Positions 58,237 to 64,000 of a DNA stretch of 64,000 nucleotides are shown piece by piece; position 1 is the stretch's first letter, and the number at the start of each line of letters is the position of its first letter. The stretch spans positions 3,472,001 through 3,536,000 of the forward strand of contig JADKAF010000001.1 in assembly GCA_016719295.1 (NCBI GenBank), read 5' to 3'. The notes under the pieces were generated by a model. That model was given only the letters and a program-made list of their open reading frames with translations. It made no database searches and was not told the DNA's origin. This DNA is from Planctomycetota bacterium. GTDB taxonomy: Bacteria > Planctomycetota > UBA1135 > JADKAF01. A program made the position numbers and the translations under genes.

Positions 58237-59794
58237 GGCACTCCGAGCTCCTGAGCTCCGAGATCTGCTCATGTCTGCGCAGAGCGAGCTCGCTTCTTCT
58301 CGCCTCACCATCCGTCAGCTCGAAGCTGCTCTGAAGTCCGCTCGGTCTGCCAATGAGAATCTGCGCGAGCAGCTCTTCGGCAAGAAGAGCGAGCGCGTGG
58401 TGCCTGGTCAGCCACCCGCTCTGCCGTTCGATCTGGAAGAGCCGCAACCCCCGACGCCACCGCACGTCGACGAAGCTCCCGACGACGAGACCGAGCACGT
58501 CGAAGCCAAGGCTCGCAAGAAGAGGACGAAGCGTGGAGTGCGCCGGATCTCGGAGGCGATCCTCGCAGCGAGATCACGATCGAGCTTCCTCCCGAGCAGT
58601 GCCGCTGCGCGCAGGTGCCAGGAAGCGCTCGTAGAGATCGGCACAGAGCGAACCGAGATCCTCGACTACGAGCCTGCGAGCTTCCGCGTGCAGGTCTTGT
58701 TGCGGAAGAAGTACGCCTGCCCGCGCTTCGAGGAGCACGGCGTGACGACGCCAGATCTACCGAAGCGGCCGATCCCGAAGGGCATGGTCTCGCCTCGCGT
58801 GATCGCCCAAGTGGCGGTCGCGAAATACCGCGACCACCTCCCGCTGGAGCGCCAAGTCCGCATCTACCTGGGACACGGCGTCGACATCGCACCTACGACG
58901 ATGGGCGACTGGCTTGCCAGCGGCGCGGAACTCTTGGCTCCCATCGTGACCGCACATCTAGCGCACTTGCTCGAATCGTCGATCGTCTTCTCCGACGACA
59001 CCTCGATCACGGTCATCGGACCGAACGAGAAGAAGACGCAGACCCGGCGAGCCTACCTCTGGGTCTACCTCGATCCCGAAGGCAATACCTACCTCCACTT
59101 CACCGAAGGACGAGGACGCGCGGGACCGCTCAAGATCTTGTGCACCTACCACGGCACGCTCCTCACCGACGCGTACAGCGGATACGAACCCGTGCTGAGC
59201 CTCGGCCTCATGCGCTCGGCAGGATGCTGGGCGCATGCGCGACGTCGCTACTTCAAGGCGATGGAGGAAGCGCCCGACTATGCACCGATCGCGATCGAGA
59301 TCATCCGTCGCCTCTACGCCGTCGAGCGAGAGGCGAACGATGCGGCGCTGTCCTCAGAAGATCGCCTGCGGCTTCGCCAGCAGAAGTCGAAGCCGTTGCT
59401 CGACAGCTTCCGCAAGTGGCTCGATGAGCTGCGCGGATGCGTCCTGCCCAAGAGCGCGCTCGGAGAGGCGATCTCGTACACCGTGAACCAATGGACGCGC
59501 CTGACGCGCTTCCTCTCGGATGCCGAGGTGCCCCTCGACAACAACGCGGCCGAGCGCGCCATGCGTCAGGTCGCCGTCGGCCGGAAGAACTGGATGTTTG
59601 CCGGCAGCGCCGCCGGTGCCGAGCGAGCGGCGCTCTACTATTCGCTGATCGTGAGCTGCAGGAACCTCGGCATCGATGCCTACGAGTACCTGAGCGACGT
59701 GCTGCAGCGCATGGCGGAAGATCCATCGCGTGCGGCCGAGCTCACGCCGCGGGCGTGGAAAGCGGCGCGCGCAGCGAGTGCCCGTCGGGACTGA
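58202..59794 (+). CDS. tnpC: IS66 transposase TnpC, with a frame-shifted patch
   Basis: This 530-residue DDE transposase has the family features: a coiled N-terminal region with ENLREQLFGKKSERV, KYACPRFEEHGVTT, PIPKGMVSPRVIAQVAVAKY, then the catalytic region (SSIVFSDDTSITV, LLTDAYSGYEP, and VPLDNNAAERAMRQVAVGRK with a probable catalytic Glu). Between about 58561 and 58615 the frame differs from that of relatives. Read one base back, the DNA gives EITIELPPEQCRCAQ, which is the family's Cys-rich motif, so one base was lost near 58560 and one gained at 58614-58615. About 17 residues are thus altered, including the CxC pair. ATG 58202 is chosen; a TTG at 58184 is possible. Confidence 0.9.
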   Translation: MSGASSDRSKLEALRAPELRDLLMSAQSELASSRLTIRQLEAALKSARSANENLREQLFGKKSERVVPGQPPALPFDLEEPQPPTPPHVDEAPDDETEHVEAKARKKRTKRGVRRISEAILAARSRSSFLPSSAAARRCQEALVEIGTERTEILDYEPASFRVQVLLRKKYACPRFEEHGVTTPDLPKRPIPKGMVSPRVIAQVAVAKYRDHLPLERQVRIYLGHGVDIAPTTMGDWLASGAELLAPIVTAHLAHLLESSIVFSDDTSITVIGPNEKKTQTRRAYLWVYLDPEGNTYLHFTEGRGRAGPLKILCTYHGTLLTDAYSGYEPVLSLGLMRSAGCWAHARRRYFKAMEEAPDYAPIAIEIIRRLYAVEREANDAALSSEDRLRLRQQKSKPLLDSFRKWLDELRGCVLPKSALGEAISYTVNQWTRLTRFLSDAEVPLDNNAAERAMRQVAVGRKNWMFAGSAAGAERAALYYSLIVSCRNLGIDAYEYLSDVLQRMAEDPSRAAELTPRAWKAARAASARRD

Positions 59795-59868
59795 CTTCCC
59801 TCGTCGAGAGAGCGTCGGGCAGAGAGTTTGACCACTGCGGAGTGCGCAGGCCTGGGGAACCGAGGGGT

Positions 59869-59895
59869 GGGACTACCGGGCGTTTACGCAGCACC
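59869..59895 (+). repeat. IS66 right inverted repeat and target duplication
   Basis: The right terminal inverted repeat ends at 59887 with GGCGTTTAC, followed by GCAGCACC at 59888-59895. The second target copy is identical to the left one. Confidence 0.9.
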
Positions 59896-62800
59896 CGCCG
59901 GTTCCTGGGAGGGCTCGCTCGGGTTCCGCTCGCAGCATCCCTGCTGCTCGCGGGAGCCGCGGCCCAAAGCCCCTGCCCTCTGACCTGGCTCTCGACGAGC
60001 AACTCAGGCGTCCCAGGCAACGCTCATTCGCTGCTCCGCTCCCCCCGCATGCTGAGCTTCGACGGAAACCGCGTCGCCATCCACAGCCAGGCTACGAACC
60101 TCATCTACGGAGTGACTCGCACGAACTCCGATCTGTACGTGCGCGATCGAACGACGGGCGAGCTCATCGCGTCTCACGCGCTCCCCGGCGGTGGCTTCGC
60201 AACCGGAGGGGGTCCTGGTGTCAGCTTCGGCTGGTACGAGCTGACCTCGAACGGTCGCTATCTCGTGTTCCTATCGACGGCCCTGGGTCTCGATCCGCGC
60301 GACACCGGCGTCGATCACGACGTCTTCGTGAAGGACCTCGACACGCTCGAGACCGAGATGATCAGCGTCACCGCAGCCGGTGCGCAGATCCAGAACGGCA
60401 GCTTCTCCGGCACTTCGATCAGCGATGACGGTCGCTACGTGGCGTTCACCAGCCTGAACATCGTGACCGTTCCCGAGATCACAGACTTCTACCAGGTCTA
60501 CCTCCGCGATCGCACCGCCCAGACGGTCGAGCTCGTGAGCCAATCGAGCTCCGGCGTCGCGGCGAACGGGCATTGCCGCGTGGTCAGCGTCTCGTCCAGC
60601 GGACGCTACGTGGTCTTCACCAGCAACGCCTCGAGCCTGGACCCGCACGGAGGGAACGGTGTGGACCAGGTCTTCCTTCGCGATCGTTCGCTGGGCACGA
60701 CCGTTTGCATCAGCCTAAGCCCGAGCAGCACGCTTGCGAACGGGCTCTGCGAGACGCCGGTGATCTCTCTCGACGAGCGCTTCATCGCCTACGGCTCGCC
60801 GGCCTCCAACCTGGTGGCAGGTGATTCCGGCGGCCTCTACGACATCTTCGTCTACGATCGCATCGCACAGACGACGACTCGGGCCAGCTTGACCAGCGCT
60901 GGACTTCAGGCCAACGGCAACAGCTTGGCGCCTTCGATCTCGGCGGACGGGCGCTTCGTCTCCTTCGCCAGCCAGGCGCCCAACCTCGCGGGTGTCTCGG
61001 GCTCGCTCTGGCGCTCGTACGTTCGTGACCGGCAGCTCGGTGTCACGACGGGCATGAGCGGCGTGGAGAGCGCGAACGCGCACTGCCCCATCTCAGGGGA
61101 CGGGAACACGATCGCCTTCGAGAGTCGACGCATCTTCCCGAACCCGGGCGAGGTCATCGTGCACGTCTACGCGCGCCAGGTGGACTGCAGCGATCGGACG
61201 CCGCCCGCGGTCGAGATCCTGGAGCCCGCCGACGGAGCGATCCTGGCGAGCGCCACTGTCATCGTCCGCACGAGAGCGGAAGACTCCTCGACGCCGATGC
61301 AGTTCACCTCCTCTCCGGCAGGCATCACGGCCAGCGCGTCGACGTCGCCTGCAGAGGTGAGCGGAACCCTCGACCTGGTCGAAGGCCTGAACACCATCGT
61401 CATGAACGCCACCGATCAGGCGGGCAACACGGGCGGTGACTCGGTCACGCTGTTCGTCGACACGATCGCCCCTGCGATCACGATCGATCAGCCGCTGCCT
61501 GGCTCGGTCTTCGGCCTGGGCCCGATCGAGATCAGCTTGGGCATCGCGGACGCGACCGACGTACGCGTGGCGTTCTTGGGGCAAGAGCACGTCGTCGCCG
61601 GCGGAACGGGTGTGATCGACGCCTCGATCCCGCTCAGCGAAGGCTCGAACACGATCGAGTTCACGGCCATCGACGCGGCGGGGAACCAATCCACGGCGAG
61701 CTTGGTGCTGGTGCTGGACTCGATCGCCCCGATCGTCAGCATCAGCGCGCCGGAGAACGGCAATGCCTACGGCCCGGGTGGTTCTCCGCTCCCTGTCGTC
61801 GCGACGGTGGACGAAGTGAACTCAACGGAGGTGAGTTCGACTCCTGCCGGCCTGCAGGCGAGTCTGCCGCCGGGCGGCGGCATCGTCGCTGGAGTCGTCG
61901 ACTTGATCGAGGGCCCGAACACGATCCGCGTCGAGGCGCGCGACCCGGCCGGTCGCGTCGGCTCGGCCTCGGTGGTCGTCGTCTACGACACGATCGCTCC
62001 GGTGGGTTTGCTCTCGAGCCCCGCGGAAGGCGCTCTGCTGCGCGGCACCATCGATGTGCAAGCGGCCGCGGAGGATCTCGATGGCACGGGTGTGGCGCAA
62101 GTCCAGCTCTTCGTCGATGCGGAGCTCTTGGCTACCAGGACGGAGCTCCCCTATGAAGTCGCCTGGGACTCGCGTGGGGTCGCGGACGGTGCGCATGTCT
62201 TGCGTGTGCTCACCACCGACCGCGTCGGGAATCAGCACGAGGCGAGCCTTACCGTCACCATCGACAACACGGCCCCCACCGTCGCCATCCTCGATCCGCA
62301 GGAGAGCGCCACCATCTCGGGAACGATTCCCTTCACCGCGAGCGCCTCGGATGCGACGAGCGGTGTGCAGGCGATCGAGATGCGCGTCGCGGGGGTTCCC
62401 CCGAGCGTCGATGGCTCGACCGTCTTCGCCGTCCCGCAGAACAGCGCGCTGGGGAGTTCCTCTGAAGACACCACCCGTTGGCCGAACGCGGCTCTCGCCT
62501 TCGCCGTGCGTGTCGTCGATGCCGCGGGGAATGAGACCGTGGTCAGCGTGGGCACAACGGTAGCGAACGCGACAGGAGAGCCGCCGACCTGCGAGCTGCG
62601 CATCCTGCCCCGCCATCGCCGCGAGCTCCGCGGAACAGTGCAGGTCGAAGCAACCGTGCAGGGCAGCTTCGCAGGGGTCGCGATCTACGCCGATGGTCGA
62701 TTGCTCGGCTCCTCTACCACCTCGCCCTTCGTCGTGCCCTATGACACGACGCTCTGCCTGGATGGCGCGAAGACCATCCGTGCGGTCGTCCTCTCGCCCG

Positions 62801-63237
62801 GCATGGAAGACGTGATCTGCGAGCGCGAAGTCGCGGTGGACAATCTCGATGTGCGCGCTGTGCCAGGCGTGCTGGGTCTGCGCCCCTGGTCGTTCCTCCC
62901 CTTCTACGTACGCGTCGAAGGCGTGAACGCGGCACTGCTGCAGCCCACGGAGCTAGCGCAGCTCAAGCTCCTCGTCCCCGGAGGCAAGGAAGTCCCCGCG
63001 CTCTCATGGAGCGGCGATGATCTCCTGACCGACTGCGATCATGACGGGCGCTTCGAGCTCCTGCTCAAGTTCGATCGCCGGCAGCTCCTGCGATCGCTCG
63101 AGGCCGGCCTCGCGTGCGGACGGATCCGCCACGGCGCGGTCGAGCGCGTGGAACTCGTGGCGCTGGACCCGTGCTCGGGTCTGCCGACCTCCCTCGGCAT
63201 CGTGCGGCTGCAGGTCGTCGGAGGTCGCGGTGATTAG
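59896..63237 (+). pseudogene. Secreted propeller/Ig-repeat protein, 5' end split off by IS66
   Basis: The rest of the interrupted gene continues here in frame with the ATG at 57390; rebuilt, it gives 1,124 residues. After the signal peptide, the N-terminal part (about 30-440) has about five repeats of a WD40/PD40-like propeller (YVAFTSLNIVTV, YVVFTSNASSLDP and VFLRDRSLGTTV). The second half has five or six Ig-like domains of about 90 residues each, starting with phrases such as DTIAPAITIDQP, DSIAPIVSISAP, DTIAPVGLLSSP and DNTAPTVAILDP. The C-terminus has a further beta-rich domain (RPWSFLPFYVRVEG). Such proteins are usually surface-attached and may bind glycans or proteins. With its start cut off, the gene is probably not expressed unless read from within the element. 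Confidence 0.88.
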
Positions 63238-63892
63238 CGCGCGCGCAGGCGCAGGGCTGGGTGCCCTGCTCGTGCTCGGCGTGTCGATCGTTTGGACGGA
63301 GAGATCGCAGCGGGAGGCGAGCGAGCGATCGCTCGCCGTCCCCGCGGCGGTCTCCTGCGTCCGATCGGTCGACGCGGAGCCAACGCCGCCCACCTTCGAG
63401 GCGAGCACGCCTGCAGCCGTGCGCGCCGTGCTCTCCACCATGCGCGGCGCCCTGGCCAATGATCGCGCGGCCTTGGAACACGTTGCGTGCACAGCCGAGG
63501 ACCCTCTGGTCGTCGGCAACGCGATCTCTGCCCTCGGTCGCACCCGATCGCCCGAAGCCTGCGATCACCTGCGTGGATTCCTCGACGACGCACGTCCCCG
63601 AGTTCGCCACGAAGCCATCCGAGCGCTCGCGAGCTGCGGAGCGGAGCAGATGTCGACGGAGCTCGCATCGCTAGCTCAAGGAGCAGACGAGACCGCTGCG
63701 CTGCTCAGCATTCAAGCGCTGGGTGCTATCGGCGACGAGAAGGCACGGCGCTGTCTCGAGCAGATCGCCATGTCCGACGGCGGTAGCCCGGCTCGCCGCT
63801 CCTTCGCTCGACACGAGCTCGCGAAGGCGCGGGGTTCGCTCGTGGTGAGCAAGCGTGCGGAGCTCCCCCTTCCGAAGCGAGTTCCAAGATGA
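63230..63892 (+). CDS. Membrane-anchored HEAT-repeat protein
   Basis: This 220-residue protein has an N-terminal hydrophobic segment (about 5-20: AGAGLGALLVLGVSIVW) and an alpha-solenoid with HEAT-like repeats. Visible units are LEHVACTAEDPLVVGNAISA, RSPEACDHLRGFLDDARPRV with RHEAIRALASCG, and LLSIQALGAIGDEKARRCLE. Such repeats mediate protein contacts. The GTG start at 63230 has the ribosome site GGAGG at 63220-63224 and overlaps the stop of the propeller/Ig gene by eight bases, so the two were once co-expressed. Loss of the upstream start may reduce its expression. Nothing more specific can be said. Confidence 0.75.
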   Translation: MISARAGAGLGALLVLGVSIVWTERSQREASERSLAVPAAVSCVRSVDAEPTPPTFEASTPAAVRAVLSTMRGALANDRAALEHVACTAEDPLVVGNAISALGRTRSPEACDHLRGFLDDARPRVRHEAIRALASCGAEQMSTELASLAQGADETAALLSIQALGAIGDEKARRCLEQIAMSDGGSPARRSFARHELAKARGSLVVSKRAELPLPKRVPR

Positions 63893-64000
63893 TGACCGAT
63901 TGAAGCGCGCGTCTGGACCGAAGCGCGCACTTCTCGTTTCGGAACCCGTGAATGGACCAAAGGTGCTCGCGCAACGCGAGTCAGCGTTCGGTGGGCAAAT
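63893..64000. other. Window edge, no gene seen
   Basis: These last 108 bases contain no supportable gene. GAAGCGCGC occurs twice, at about 63902 and 63920, which is probably chance at this base composition. Confidence 0.3.

Larger units (their letters stand above)
57423..59887 (+). mobile_element. IS66-family insertion sequence
   Basis: A complete 2,465-base element has terminal inverted repeats (about 19 bases, two mismatches) and an eight-base target-site duplication GCAGCACC on both sides, which is usual for IS66. It encodes the accessory proteins TnpA and TnpB and the DDE transposase TnpC in overlapping order. It has inserted into codon 11/12 of a secreted propeller/Ig gene. The identical target duplication indicates a fairly recent insertion, although the transposase carries two compensating indels. 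Confidence 0.95.

Overview
This is a 64 kb, high-GC bacterial window that most resembles a member of the Planctomycetota. The support is indirect: a coupled Ser/Thr kinase and ECF sigma pair, a secreted squalene-cyclase-like giant protein, an SUMF1-type protein, a secreted PQQ-propeller/methyltransferase fusion, CHAT and caspase proteins, and a small secreted Cys/Gly/Pro-rich protein. No rRNA, tRNA or CRISPR array was recognised, so the assignment is an inference.

1 to about 30 kb is mostly ordinary chromosome. It holds a two-component operon (response regulator, histidine kinase, lipoprotein, outer-membrane transporter), a membrane-anchored nuclease-fold protein, ApbE, an SUMF1-type protein, a hydrolase and a frameshifted photolyase-like gene. 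Next come a Cys-rich four-repeat secreted protein, a pseudokinase fused to an MFS transporter, and a PQQ/EF-hand/methyltransferase fusion. A PhnD-like protein with a hybrid histidine kinase, a terpenoid-cyclase-fold giant, a ChaN-type lipoprotein, a XylR-type regulator and a TIGR03546/TIGR03545-like fusion complete the stretch.

30 to 39.2 kb is a signalling and protease cluster: a caspase-fold lipoprotein (minus), a Ser/Thr kinase translationally coupled to an ECF sigma factor (plus), a TPR-CHAT protease (minus) and an unknown protein (minus). By eye, about 36.1 to 39.6 kb has lower GC and different codon use.

39.7 to 57.1 kb is the centrepiece, a complete type 1 BREX anti-phage locus (brxA, brxB, brxC, pglX, pglZ type B, brxL). 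Between pglX and pglZ it carries a SIR2-like gene, a HerA-like ATPase gene and an AlbA/Schlafen-type ATPase gene. All ten reading frames overlap or lie within 12 bases of each other, so the locus looks like one translationally coupled operon: modification-based exclusion with a probable NAD-depleting SIR2-HerA module built in.

57.1 to 64 kb begins with a remnant of a second caspase-type gene. A complete IS66-family element follows (19-bp imperfect inverted repeats, 8-bp target duplication), inserted in codon 11/12 of a large secreted propeller/Ig-repeat gene. The original reading frame can be rebuilt exactly. A HEAT-repeat gene follows the interrupted gene.
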